Positions 9,930 through 21,500 of a stretch of DNA of 64,000 nt are shown one piece after another. The notes below the pieces were generated by a model. It had not been told where the DNA came from and searched no databases. It saw only the letters and a program-made list of their open reading frames with translations. The stretch spans positions 3,348,001 to 3,412,000 of the forward strand of contig OX337231.1 of NCBI GenBank assembly GCA_946965045.2. Direction: 5' to 3'. Numbering within the stretch: position 1 is the stretch's first letter; each line of letters starts with the position of its first letter. The translations under genes and the position numbers were made by a program. This stretch comes from Epithemia pelagica. Lineage: Eukaryota; Bacillariophyta; Bacillariophyceae; Surirellales; Surirellaceae.

Positions 9930-10669
9930 ATGGCGAATACGGAACGAACCTACACGGCCACGGCCGATGAGCTGAATACCGAAATTGCCAATTATTTGAA
10001 AAAGGTAGGAGGATAACGAGCGCACCTCTTGTTGTGGATCGACGGCACAGTTCGGTGCAATGTTCTTGGGTGGTCGAAGCTGGCCCCTGCTTTGCTGGTC
10101 TGCCAAGGCACTTTGTTTCTCACCAACAGAACCCATGTTCTTGTCCTTTTGCTTGTCCACCCATATTGTTTTGTGGATCCATCCCTCACGACGGATAATA
10201 CAAATAACAGAAACCCGATGCGGAATGGAAAGAAATGCGCTCGTATTTGTTGCGCACCAAAAAGGATTGGATTGTTCCGGAACGTCGAGTGGCCAAATTT
10301 CTCAAACGTCAAAAACAGGGCAAACCAATTGCCGGCGATGAAGAAGCATCCGTCATGTCGAGTGGTCCCGTCCGTCGCTTCTTTTCCGGCAGTTCGTCGC
10401 GCAGCAGTGGAGGGAGTAGTAGCAATAACAAAGTGAGAAAGAGCACGGCCGCCAAAATTGCGGCGGCCGAAAAAGCACGAGCGGCCAAACTGCCACCGGC
10501 AGCAGCCACGGAAGAACCCAAAGCGGTGGTGCCCGATCCCGAACCATCCACCAAAGAAGTGGAAGCCGCAACGACGGAAGAAGTCAAGGAGGATATTCCA
10601 CCGGAAGCTGCCGACGACAATGATGGCAAGAGCAATGTGGAATGTTGCGCAGGTTGCGTCATTTTGTAA
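9930..10669 (+). CDS. CAAX-box (CVIL) protein, two exons, 177 aa
   Basis: Exon 1 is 9930-10004 (MANTERTYTATADELNTEIA...LKK), ending AAG|GTAGGA. The intron is 10005-10210, ending AATAACAG. Exon 2 is 10211-10669. The core KPDAEWKEMRSYLLRTKKDW and VPERRVAKFLKRQ is shared with the copy at 7365-7867. A Ser-rich linker and an Ala/Glu/Pro-rich stretch follow. The protein ends ECCAGCVIL: CVIL is a CAAX box with Leu last, the form preferred by geranylgeranyltransferase I, and extra upstream cysteines could be palmitoylated. Membrane attachment is therefore likely. The partner or activity is unknown; the short size and prenyl anchor recall G-gamma-type adaptors, but I see no GGL motif. Confidence 0.75.
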
Positions 10670-12154
10670 CCACCCATGATGATGATAACTGCCATGGTCG
10701 ACCGACTGACTGACTGAACCAACGGTTTCGCCCGGTCGTCGTCCTCTTTTTTATTTTTCTGGAACCGTGACTGTAAACTTGTGTGTGTGTGTGTGGGCGT
10801 CCAACCAACCAAACAAGGGAATGGAACCATTGCAACAATACTCTCGTTCTGGTGGGCGTGTTTGTTGGATTTGATTGGTAACCCTTTAAATTGTTGGCAT
10901 GTTAAAAACACTGAACCTGCAAGTGACAAAACTCTCCTGTGTTCTGTTGTTGTCGTCGTTGTTGAATTGTCTAGAGTGCGACGGACATGCGTCGTTGAGC
11001 AAGTGTGTGGAACAGTCGAACTGGACTGGGAATCCATAGGGATGCCAGTTCGTGTCGTGCGTGCATCCCTTACCAAGGACGTTCATGGTATAGGGTTTGG
11101 CGTTGTAGGCGCTCCCAGAACCTGGCGGCCTCGAGAGAGGTCGAGGAAATGGGAGAAAGGTTGTTCCATCCATTCGATTCTACGACGACAAGCACACATC
11201 CCTCTAGAATATAATTTTTTTGGACCTGTACGCAACCTCCTCCAAGCTCCAATGGCCAGGGGACGACCCATTACTCCATATCATGGACCAACACCACAAC
11301 CATCAAGATCTCTAGCTACCCTCTCTATGGGAGTTCTACCTATAAGCTATGACATCATGTGTGGTGCGGAACAGACGAACTGGACTCGGAATTGATCTGA
11401 ATACAATTTCGTTGTGTCTACATATCTCTTGCCAAAGATGTTTGGGGTATTGCATTAGGCGCTCCAAGAAGCGTGGAACAGAACCACCTTCTTACAGGAA
11501 TGACGCCTTGTCGAACCTGGCCTCGAGGGAGGTAGAGGAAATAAGTTTCCTTCTGCCATACTATTGGAGGAAGGTTTTTCCATCCATTCGATTCTACGAC
11601 GACAAGCACGCATCCCTCTAGAATATTTTTTTCTGGACCTGTACGCAACCTCCAAGCTCCAAGGGACGACCCATCATTGCTCCATCGTCATGTGGACCAA
11701 ACCCACAAACGAAAAAGATCTAGCTACCCTCTCTATGGGAGTCCTACCTGCGATAGCTATAGAAGCGGTTCAGGTGCGATGGACCACGTGGCACTACTTC
11801 TTCTCGATTTTGTTCTGTAATTTTACTGTAGTGAACCTTACACAGCGACTTAGGCGCAACCATTAATCCACGCACGCCCTTCCGGGTACGAACCCAGGAA
11901 CCGTGTCGGATTGGGCGCGCCTCCTCACACTTGCCTTGCAGTCTTGGCGGGATCATCACAAGATGAGATGGTGTGAATGAGAGAAGGGAGGCGCTGCCAC
12001 TACACGGAAGACGACACAAACCAACACTCGCACATGCAAGAAAAAAAAAACATGAGGATCCAAACTGTGGTTCTTTCTCTAGTTGCAGTGTGTCATTTGC
12101 GGTGGGACAGTCCGTGGCCATTCTCATCCAGATACCATCACTACCACCACCACC
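10670..12154. other. 1.5-kb intergenic region with a diverged ~400-bp tandem duplication
   Basis: Unit 1 (about 10995-11345) and unit 2 (about 11352-11768) share, in order: GGAACAG(T/A)CGAACTGGACT, GGCCTCGAG(A/G)GAGGT, CCATCCATTCGATTCTACGA, ACCTGTACGCAACCTCC and AGCTACCCTCTCTATGGGAG. Unit 2 carries extra sequence before the CCTCGAG block. No coding frame runs through both units. The rest of the gap shows nothing I can name. Confidence 0.7.
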
Positions 12155-15100
12155 ATGTCGCCGCCATCTTCTTCTTCGTCGTCGTCTTTCGAGGTTGTTG
12201 TTGGCGGTGGTGCAGCAGTCAGTAGTAACCTTGGTGGTTGGACGGTCCAGGACTTGTCGTATCAGGACATGGCGGTGGATGAAACGGGTGCGGTACTAAG
12301 TCGAGACCGCAAGGAACGATTGCGTCTCAAGCATGGCTATTGTCCCACCTGTCCCACCATTCCCATTCAATTGTACACCATGAAACGATCTCGTCTCAAT
12401 CCACTCTGGTCCTCCAAAACGCCTCGGTCCGTCGAGGCCGAATGTCACAATGGCATGTGCCTCAAGTGTTGTGGTTCCTCTGCATCCTCGTCAACCGCTG
12501 CAACCACAAACGCCGCAGCAGCAGCAGCAGCACGTTCACGATCCGTGTCGTCCTTGCCAACAATTCAGTCGTCGTCGGCGGCGTCGCCCTTGCTCCATGC
12601 TCCATCGGTTTCCAGTGGCGCTTCGTTCCGGAGTACCGCCACTGCTGCAACGACCACCACTACCAGTCCCGAGGCCACCAGCAGTATCGCGAGAGCCCCC
12701 AGAAGCCACACCATGACGACCACCAATCACCATCCTTCTTCTCATGCTCATTCTCATCGTCACCCCGCTTCACTGCCGCAGTCTCCTCCCATGAAACGCA
12801 CTGGCACACGTCGTATTGGTGGAACGCGCCATTCCACCAGTCGAGGAGGAGGAGCCTTGGTGCCACCACCCCCTTGGGCCTTGGAGGAGGAAGGAGAGGA
12901 ATCGAGTCATAGTAGCAACAGCAGCCCGACAACTCCAGTCTCGTCCGCCACGACCAACAAGAAGAACAAGGACACGTGCAATCCTTCACTCAACGACTCC
13001 TTGAGTACGACGAGTGGTAGCAGTCGTTTCACCATGCCCTCGTTGGTGCCGGCAGCTTCCGTGAGTACGACTACCACCGACAGTACTACCACGGCAACCT
13101 CGACTGCCACGACCACCCACAGTCCCACCAGTGTGGCATCCACAACCGCAACGACCGTGTCCTCTTCTCCACTCTTGCATTCCCGCAGTACTCATTCTGT
13201 GCGAAACAACAGTCCAACAACCGGAGGACCCGTATCATCCTCTTCTTTGGGTGGTTCCTCCTCTCGCTCCTTGTTGCTATCCTCGTCGTCAAATTCCCTG
13301 CGCAGCATGAACAGTAGCAGTCATCACACTCACAACGCTGCTAGTACTACCACTACCACCACCATGCATCGCCAATCGACCCGCACCAACATGATGATTC
13401 GCGAAGCTTCGGTTCGGAGTGCCGTCTCGACCCTGTCGGATGGTCCCTCGTACCATTCAAGCAACCACACGACTACGAGCAGCCCCCACCACCCACAACA
13501 CACTACGGGCGAACTGGGGGGACGACAAGCCAGTACCCAATCCTTGGAATTGGTAGTCCCACAACCACACCAACATCATTCCAGTAAGGAACACGACGAC
13601 TGGATGGAGAGTGCGACCACTGTTGGTGGCGGCGGCGGCCACGAAAGTCTTTCCACATGGTCCGAACTGCATCTCTCCGGTTCCAACCACCATACGTCTC
13701 CCAGAAGTGTCCTTTCCACCAATACCGGCCGGTCCATGGAACAAGAACCACAAGAAGACGATACCAACAAGAACCACACCGACCCACAAGAACTCTTCCT
13801 TTCTCTCCAAGACGACGACGACGAAAAACAGTCGCCACAAGACCAGCATCACGACAAACAAGACCCTCAAGATTATCCACATGTTGCCCAAGTAGTACTG
13901 GACGACTTGCAAAGCTTGGTCCACCAATTGGTCTTGGCCTCGAGTTGGACCGTCTTGGCCAATGTCTTGGCCAATGCCATGAAGCAGCATGCGTCGTATC
14001 ATGCAGCAGTGGCCCGGTTTTGCTTGTCGACGCTGGCAGAATACTATGGTCATGGTGGTGATGGTGGTACTCCAACGGCGAACCATGAGCAAGAACAACA
14101 ACAACCACAAGGCTCTATTCAATTGTTGTGGCATGTGCAAGTCGACAAGTGGTTGGTCCATGCCATGAAACAGCATCCCCACGATCCCGTGGTACAAGAA
14201 CAGGCCTGTCGATTGGCGCATTGTCTCTTGTTGGCACCAGACGAGGACGATGACAACAACCATTCGTATCATCAAGACTGGTTGGTCCAAGCCCAACTTC
14301 CCTGGTATTTGTATCAGGCCATGAGGCAGTTTGGAACAGAAAGTGTGGCCGTGGCCATCCATGGCATGGCCGTAGCTCGAAGCTTGTCCATTCATGCGAC
14401 GGCCCGTTCCGTCTGGAATGACATATCACGGCAGGATTCTGGTGGCGCGTCGTCGTCGTCGTCGTCTTGTGGTTTCGTCTTTGTCCAAGTCATGCACCAT
14501 CATCCAACGGTGGCCCAAGTCCAACGCGATGCCTGTGCCCTCTTGAACAATTTGGCCGTGGATCTGGAACAATACCATGTTTCGACCGTCCCTCCCGACA
14601 CCTTGCAGGGTGTGTTGTTGGCTCTCCAGAATCGTGCCACCCATGACGACGACAACAACAACAACGACAACAACAACAAGTCATCATCCGTAGTGTCAAG
14701 TGCTTTGTTTGCCTTGCAAAATTTGACGTACAATGACACCAATTTGGGTACCCTGTGTCGTCTCCCCAATGTGTGTCGGATCCTCCACCAAGTTGTTGTG
14801 GTCGCCACAACGTGTGCCAAAAGCCACAACGATTCGGAGAACGCCCAAATGCTCTTGGAACGAGTTCAACTCCGACAAACCCAAGACTTGTCACTCGAAG
14901 AACAAGCCTTGGAGTCCTTACAGGCTCATATACAACTCAAACAGGACGATCCACATCTCTTGGTGGATGTGTTGGCCGTTTGCGATGCTCATTCCGGGTC
15001 CCAGCAAATTGTCTCGACTGGCTTGCAACACATTGGTCAAGTAGTAGTAACATCTTCTTCTTCTTTTTCTTCCAGCAGACAACAGCAACTGGACCACTTT

Positions 15101-15223
15101 CTTTGCGAGGAAACGGCACTTTCTCGGGTTCAAGCCCATCTTGTCACCTTTGCCTCCGATCCAGTCGTTGCGCCAACGGCACAAGCCATTTTACAGGCCT
15201 GTGCGTCCGACAAGCACAAATAG
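12155..15223 (+). CDS. Low-complexity protein with Cys motif and armadillo-like C-terminal half (1,022 aa)
   Basis: The ATG at 12155 is the first in frame. Residues ~50-105 hold a conserved-looking Cys block: LKHGYCPTCPTIPIQLY, then LNPLWSSKTP, then ECHNGMCLKCC, possibly a zinc site. I know this module as recurrent in stramenopile proteins but not its function. Residues ~110-580 are Ser/Thr/His-rich and probably disordered. From ~600 on, helical Leu/Ala-rich segments (VLANVLANAMKQH, CALLNNLAVDLEQYH, SALFALQNLTYND) resemble armadillo/HEAT repeats. Several antisense frames over the simple-sequence part are shadows. A scaffold role is inference only. Confidence 0.75.
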   Translation: MSPPSSSSSSSFEVVVGGGAAVSSNLGGWTVQDLSYQDMAVDETGAVLSRDRKERLRLKHGYCPTCPTIPIQLYTMKRSRLNPLWSSKTPRSVEAECHNGMCLKCCGSSASSSTAATTNAAAAAAARSRSVSSLPTIQSSSAASPLLHAPSVSSGASFRSTATAATTTTTSPEATSSIARAPRSHTMTTTNHHPSSHAHSHRHPASLPQSPPMKRTGTRRIGGTRHSTSRGGGALVPPPPWALEEEGEESSHSSNSSPTTPVSSATTNKKNKDTCNPSLNDSLSTTSGSSRFTMPSLVPAASVSTTTTDSTTTATSTATTTHSPTSVASTTATTVSSSPLLHSRSTHSVRNNSPTTGGPVSSSSLGGSSSRSLLLSSSSNSLRSMNSSSHHTHNAASTTTTTTMHRQSTRTNMMIREASVRSAVSTLSDGPSYHSSNHTTTSSPHHPQHTTGELGGRQASTQSLELVVPQPHQHHSSKEHDDWMESATTVGGGGGHESLSTWSELHLSGSNHHTSPRSVLSTNTGRSMEQEPQEDDTNKNHTDPQELFLSLQDDDDEKQSPQDQHHDKQDPQDYPHVAQVVLDDLQSLVHQLVLASSWTVLANVLANAMKQHASYHAAVARFCLSTLAEYYGHGGDGGTPTANHEQEQQQPQGSIQLLWHVQVDKWLVHAMKQHPHDPVVQEQACRLAHCLLLAPDEDDDNNHSYHQDWLVQAQLPWYLYQAMRQFGTESVAVAIHGMAVARSLSIHATARSVWNDISRQDSGGASSSSSSCGFVFVQVMHHHPTVAQVQRDACALLNNLAVDLEQYHVSTVPPDTLQGVLLALQNRATHDDDNNNNDNNNKSSSVVSSALFALQNLTYNDTNLGTLCRLPNVCRILHQVVVVATTCAKSHNDSENAQMLLERVQLRQTQDLSLEEQALESLQAHIQLKQDDPHLLVDVLAVCDAHSGSQQIVSTGLQHIGQVVVTSSSSFSSSRQQQLDHFLCEETALSRVQAHLVTFASDPVVAPTAQAILQACASDKHK

Positions 15224-15549
15224 ACGAATCTGTTTCAAGTTGTACTACAACGTGTTCATAACGTTGGGCTGTGTGTGTGTTGGCACAACAACAAACAAGG
15301 TATTCGTAACTCAAAAACGACTCGACACAACTAGAGAGGCGCACGCCAAAAGGGGGGTTCTTTCCAACGTACCAAACGGAAAGACAAGCATAAAATCATG
15401 TGGTACTGTTACATTCATAAGTCAATAAAGCAAACTTAAGCTGCTTTTCAACGGATAGCAATTTCATTCTAGCACTCCACAAAAATGTTCCACACAAACT
15501 TTTGGAATATCGTCGGCCCCCATACAAACAAACATTCCATGGCAACAGT
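15224..15549. other. Convergent intergenic region
   Basis: This holds the 3' regions of two converging genes, with AATAAAG at about 15425 as a possible polyadenylation signal. No gene is seen. Confidence 0.5.
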
Positions 15550-18500
15550 TTACTTGTTCAATTGGATCCGCCCCGTGACTTCGTTTTGACAGAGTGGACA
15601 CGTGTCAATATGGTCAAACTTGGAAGAACAGTCGGCACAAATGGACAAATGAAAGCAGGGTTTCATGACCACCACGCGCGGATTTTGCTCGCAAATGAGG
15701 CACAAAAAGTCATTCGCAGCCGAGGCATCCTTGTCTTTTCCGCTTTGCTGTTCCGGAATGCTTCCCAGTGGTTTATTCAAGGAAGGGGACTTTGTACCCA
15801 AATTCAACTTGATGGAAGGTTGTTTCCGCTTTCGCTGTTGGCCTTTTCCCTTGGCATCAGGTGTCGATGATACAGAGCTTGCAATTGAATCTTCTTCTTC
15901 GTGTTCACCTGTTTCGTCAACCACTTCCTTCCAACGAAAGGCAACCCTGTCAAATGTCATTCGTTTCTTTGGGCCAGTGCTCAACGTGCTGGATTCGGAA
16001 ACACTCTGTGGACCTGGTTGTTTTTGGACCCATCTCATTGTCAGTCTGTCAAATTGAGCGACATGATCGTCCTTTCGTCGCGGCATCTCTGCAACCGAAT
16101 AGGAGCGATGGCTGGAGCATGTGGACAATTCATCGATCGTGTCAGATTGGGCGACCGACAATGACTCCGATGACACAACAAGAGGATTGTGATCCTTCTC
16201 GGATACAACAGTGCGGCTCGTTTCGGCTCCTTTGCCCTTAGAGGCTATTGGATTCGTGTCATGATGGGTGCCATTCGTGTGACCCGCATTGGAGACAGGG
16301 AACGACGATTTGGGCTCGGAAGTATCCTGTACGAGGCCATCTCTTTCCGGTGCTGGTATTGATGCAGTAACCTGCAAGCCCCCACTGCATTCTGACATCG
16401 AGTCCAAAGAATTAGAATCACCATCCGACGGATGGCCATCAGCACTGACAGCCGAGTCGACCGATTCATTGGTGCTTTCTTGGTCAACAGCGGAATCTTT
16501 TAGGGGCTTCGCTTGTACATGAGGGTTTTTAGCCGATATTTGCACGGCATCAGTTTCCAGCCCATGATCATGGTTTTTGTGGGAAAAGTCTTCCATAGAA
16601 GTTTCATGTCCAAGATCGTCGTCTCTTGCGATAACATATGACGATTCTGGCTTTGTGTTGCCAACGGATTGAACGCGTTCTGGTTTTGTATTCACTTTTG
16701 GAGATTCCGGTTGTTTATCGAAGAGATTCACAAGTTCTTTTACCGAGTGCCCTCTCGTTAGCTCGCGCCCCTTGTTGAGTCGATCCTCGGCATTGCTTGA
16801 TTCAGCAAGCAACCCAGGTTGTGTCTCTTTCTTGTCACCTTTTGGAAGCTCTATTTTTGTGCCATTCGGCTTGCCAAGAGAGTGTCCATGAGTGTCGTTC
16901 GACAAGGCAGGCCCACGTTTCTCTGGCTCTAATGCCGCCGTCGAGGATTTCTCATTCCAAATGTTCTCTTTCTGCTCAACCTCTATACCATTCTTGTCAC
17001 CTTCCACTTTGTTGATCACAGCCTCATCTTTTCCCTCGATTTCAATGAGAATATCTTCCTCAACGCTTGATTCGTCAGAGTTATCACCATCCGCTAGAAC
17101 TGATTTTGGCCGCCTACTATCTGCAACAAATTCCATCACACTCGAGGACTCACTTCCGTCGTCGCAAGAAACAAGGTTGTTTGTTCCGAGAGCCCTGAAT
17201 GAGACAGATTTTGAGGATCTCTGTGACACGGAGCGTTTCGAGTGATCCGAGTCTACAAAGAGAATCATTTCTTTACTCTCATCCAAAGTTGTTTCGAGCA
17301 GTCCATGGCCTCTGTTCCCCTCTGTGATCGACGTTTTGTTCTTGTTCCTTGTCTCTTTCAATTCGGTATCGTCTCCTAGCCAAACCATTCCAACGGCACC
17401 AGCATCGATCATATCGAAAGGCAATGTCATTGAACGATATGAGTTGTCTCCAGACCGAACGGAATTGCTATGAGCTGGTTCAGAGCGACCATGAGAGGAG
17501 GAGTACAGGTTATTTCCATTTCCTTCGCTCTTTTTCTGAACCAGTTCGTCCTCGGCAATATCGCTTATTTTCCCTTTCACTCCATGACGTTCGTTTTCGG
17601 TTCGACCATAATCGGAGTTCCTTTCAGATTTGGATTCTTTCGGACTTGCTTGGCTCGCACCACTTAGACTTCCTGTTGCGAATGACTTTTCTTCATATGT
17701 AGCAAAGGACCTATCAGATGTGGCAAAAGACTTGATCGTCTTGGTCGAACCCTCTGTCGCAAATGATTTGAAAGTGTGTTTCGACTCGCCGCCCTTGTGC
17801 GAGGTTGTGAGATCCGAAAGATGAGATCTCAATGAAGTCACACTCCCTCGTTTAAAGGTATCACTGGATTGAGAGGATGCCACGGACTTGGTTCGTTTTG
17901 GAGCTGCCCTGCCCTTTGTTTGCTGAGTTGTCCCCGTTGCAGTTGACATCTCGGCAATCTGACCACTCGCTCGAATACTAACTGGAAGCCGAGCGAAGGA
18001 AGCCTCCCTTTCTTCCAACGAATCCCGTGATCTACGTCTGTACTCAAAAGTCACAAGACCACCATATTCCGAATCCTCGGAATCGGATTCATTCTCGTGG
18101 TCCACCGCCCGAAGTAAATCGCTCGGGACCGGGAGACTCAAAGCTGCAGACGACTCATCACCGGCAAATGTGCAACTGGCATCCCCGATGTCAGATTCAC
18201 ATGCAAATTCGTAAGCTGAGGACTCTCCTCCTTCTGTTACGGAAACTGAATCATCACTTCCTTCTTCCTCGTCAAAGCTCTCTGCGGCAAGCAAGGTATT
18301 GTTCCCGGCAGCCATGCTATGTGCGGTGACATTCACCATACTGTGTGCCGTCACATTATGAAGGGTTGAAGAAAGAGTTGACATGACATCCAGATTCGAC
18401 AAAATTGATGCATCGCATTCGTACACGTCCCCGACAGCAGGAGTTCTTGTTTCGTGTTTGGACAGCAAGCTCATCAAAGTAGTCTTTTCCGGTCCATCCT

Positions 18501-21500
18501 GCACTCGGCTTCCCTGTGAAGACAAAGTTGCTTTAGAAGGAGTTCGCTCTAGACCAGAGCGACTGCTTCTATTACTTCCCTGTGATTCCAGTTCCAGCAT
18601 TTCACTTCCGTGACCGCTCGAGTCTAAATCTGGGATTCCAGCATTACTGATCGCGATAGAGTCAAGGTCGGGAAGAGGAGTTGCTTCGCTGTTGACGCTA
18701 GCGTCAACAGGTCCGGTTTGTTTCCTTCGAGGAGAGCCCAGGACGGCGGGGATATAACCCTGTATCTGTCTTGTGTTTCCAGCATTTGGATCCAACAGAT
18801 GGCGAATAGGAGAGGCGAGAGGAGGCGTCGGAGAGTGGGCATTGTTCGAGGACGAGTAGATTGTATCGGCTTCCGTCAAAGACTTCGACGTGTCGGTATG
18901 GTCATGATCGGCCAGGTAGGAGTGAGCACCACGGCGTTCTGTCGCGGCCGAGGTTTCGGTCCCTTCTTCCTCCTCCTCCGCGGCAGCATTCGGAAATACG
19001 CGAGACCGTTCCGTCGCAACGTAAGAAGCAGTTTCTTGTCGAGCGGGTTGTATCATTGTCACATCTGCCCGAAGAAGTTCAAAGATACTGCTCAACACGT
19101 TGCGATCATGGTTCTTTTGATGTTGATAAACGGCATTGGTTTGCTCAAAGGGACTTAGCTTGTTCCAATCGGCCAGCGATCCCTCATTGCGCGCCATGAA
19201 CAAAAACCGCACACGATCTTCCCGGGTGAACTCCCGTTTGACCGCCATGAGCTGAAAGGGATACAAGTTGGTCGTTGGATCTCGACGCCGCAATACTCCT
19301 GGATCTGGTTGGACCAAGGGTTCCAGTTCGTCCTCCCAATGGACACGGCCTGCTTGAATCGCCAAATGTAAGGGTACCTTTCCTTCGTCCGTCGTCTCAC
19401 TGACCGCCTGGCTATAGGCATCCACCAACAAGGAAATTAACGATTGTTGACTGCGTAGGTTGGTTTCGTAGTGACGAGGAATGTAGGGACAGGTTTGGAC
19501 GGCCAAATGCAAGGGTAGTACATGCGTACCAGGAATTGGTAGAGATGCGGAGGCCACAGAAACAGCCAAAATCAATTCCACCACAGTCGGTGGTGTATCG
19601 GGGTTCAAGACAGCCATGTGTAAGGTATATTGTTCGTTGCTGGTGGGCAAAAAAATGGACACAATGGAATTGCTATGAGACAAGAGCCTCGGCGATGGCT
19701 TGGGACAGCAATACTTGATCCAAAATCTCATTTTATTCCACCATCGTTCAAATTCTGGCGACAAGCTGGACCAATCGCCCTTGGGTGCCAAATCAATGGC
19801 AGCTTCCAAATTACGTATATGCTCCTCCACGGGTTTCCGGTGTGCCCCATCACTTCCGGCTTTGTGAAAGAGATAATTCAAATAATGTTGAGCGACCGTC
19901 CCCATACCGGAATCATCCCGTGCTTCTCGAATGGGTCCCTTTTTCTTATGACTGGCTTTGGGACCGGCCGCTGCTTCCACGACAGAGGGTGCCCATCGCA
20001 ACAATTGAAAGACAGTCGATGTGCGTTCCAAGACTTCCGACACGAAGTATTGTTTTTGGACGGCATTGCTTCGTTGTCGGTCACTGAGTCCCCGCCAGAC
20101 ATGATGGGTATACTTATTCCGAGCACTAAAGGCCCATCGCGAATGGGCATTGTATTTGCCATTGGGTCCAAACAAGGCACCTTCCGCTTCTTGTTCCAAA
20201 CCGGTGCCAACGGCAGCCACATGCAAAAAGGGAACCAAGTGTGTTCCTGGATCTCGACAGAGCAGTGTTTCGGGAGCAGCATTGACCAAGGGTTGAAGAC
20301 TGCCCAATTTGCCGGCCGCAATAGCCAAATGCAAAGGAAGTCGTCCTTTGTACCGTTGGTGCACGCAGGAGTGATCGGCATGAGTGACAATCTCCGTCGT
20401 GGAAAGTGACGAGGAGGAAAGGTTGGAACAAACATAGCTTCCTTCCAATTGCAATTCGTAATTTCGAGGAATGTAATCCGGTGTGACACAGGCCAAATGG
20501 ATGGGCAAACTCCCTTCCATATCACTGGGTGCCGGTGTCGTCAAGGCCATGGAGTCGGGATACAAGGCCAACAAGAGTCGTGAGACCAACGGTGGTACAT
20601 CGGAATTGGACAAGGCGGCATGCAACAAATACTGCGAGGGGTAATTCTTGTCCGCCGACAATTTCTGGCCTGTCCCAAAGGCAATGAGAAATTCCATCTT
20701 TTTCCACCAATCCCAAAATCCCGGATGATCGTCCTGGGGCGGCAAGGAGCCCTGTTGGAGCAAATGGGCCGCTTGTTCCACAAAGTCCGTCACCAAGACC
20801 CATTCTTCCGTGACAGCCGATAGTTTGCGGAAAAAGCCAGCTACGAATTGGGCAGCCACCAAACCCATACCGGTTTCATCTTGAACCAGTCGGACATCGC
20901 GGGGACATTGCAAACAGAGCGATACCAAAATAGTCAAGGGATAATGTCGGTAGATACACGTGTACAAAGTAGTGCCAGCAAAGGCAGTCGCTCGTTTTTC
21001 AAAGGTGAGATAGCCCACCGAAGCTCCAATGAGCAAGGAAATGACCGCTGGTGGAGCCGCAAAGACAAGAGATTCAACCAACATGGGTCTTTTGCCTCCC
21101 ACTGTGAGCGAGGTTTGTGGATGTGTGGCCGACGCCAACAACAGCCAATGCACAATGGACCAACGATCCACTTGTTCTTCTTGCCATTGATTTGCCGCAC
21201 GGACACTGTCATCCTCATCGGCCGATTCTGTAGGTGGTGGCGGCAACTCTTTTTGGGCCATCCAGAAATTTCGGGGTGCGTCGGGCAAATTCGTGTCGGC
21301 CTTGGCTCGTTCACAGGCATAACTGAGTGGCGATTGTTGCTGGGCGTCCAATTCGGAAATTCCTGCTGGATAGGCTTCGACGAGACCGGCAATGACTTCC
21401 AAATGCATTTGATTCATGACGGCGGTATGCAACGGAAATCTACCTCCCGAAGATGCTTGTTCCGGAATGGCGGCCGCACGAGGTTCCAATCGAATCAAAT

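Noticed and set aside
10309-11076. 255-codon minus-strand frame opposite the CAAX gene
   Set aside because: It is antisense to the spliced exon 2, consists of low-complexity Ser/Thr/Leu, and lacks family resemblance.
11885-11925. tRNA-like B-box on the minus strand (GGTTCGTACCC)
   Set aside because: The would-be T loop is 6 nt instead of 7, and no matching D-arm, anticodon arm or acceptor stem could be laid out around it.
13457-14395. 312-codon minus-strand frame
   Set aside because: It is antisense to the simple-sequence part of the 1,022-aa gene; composition mirrors the repeats.
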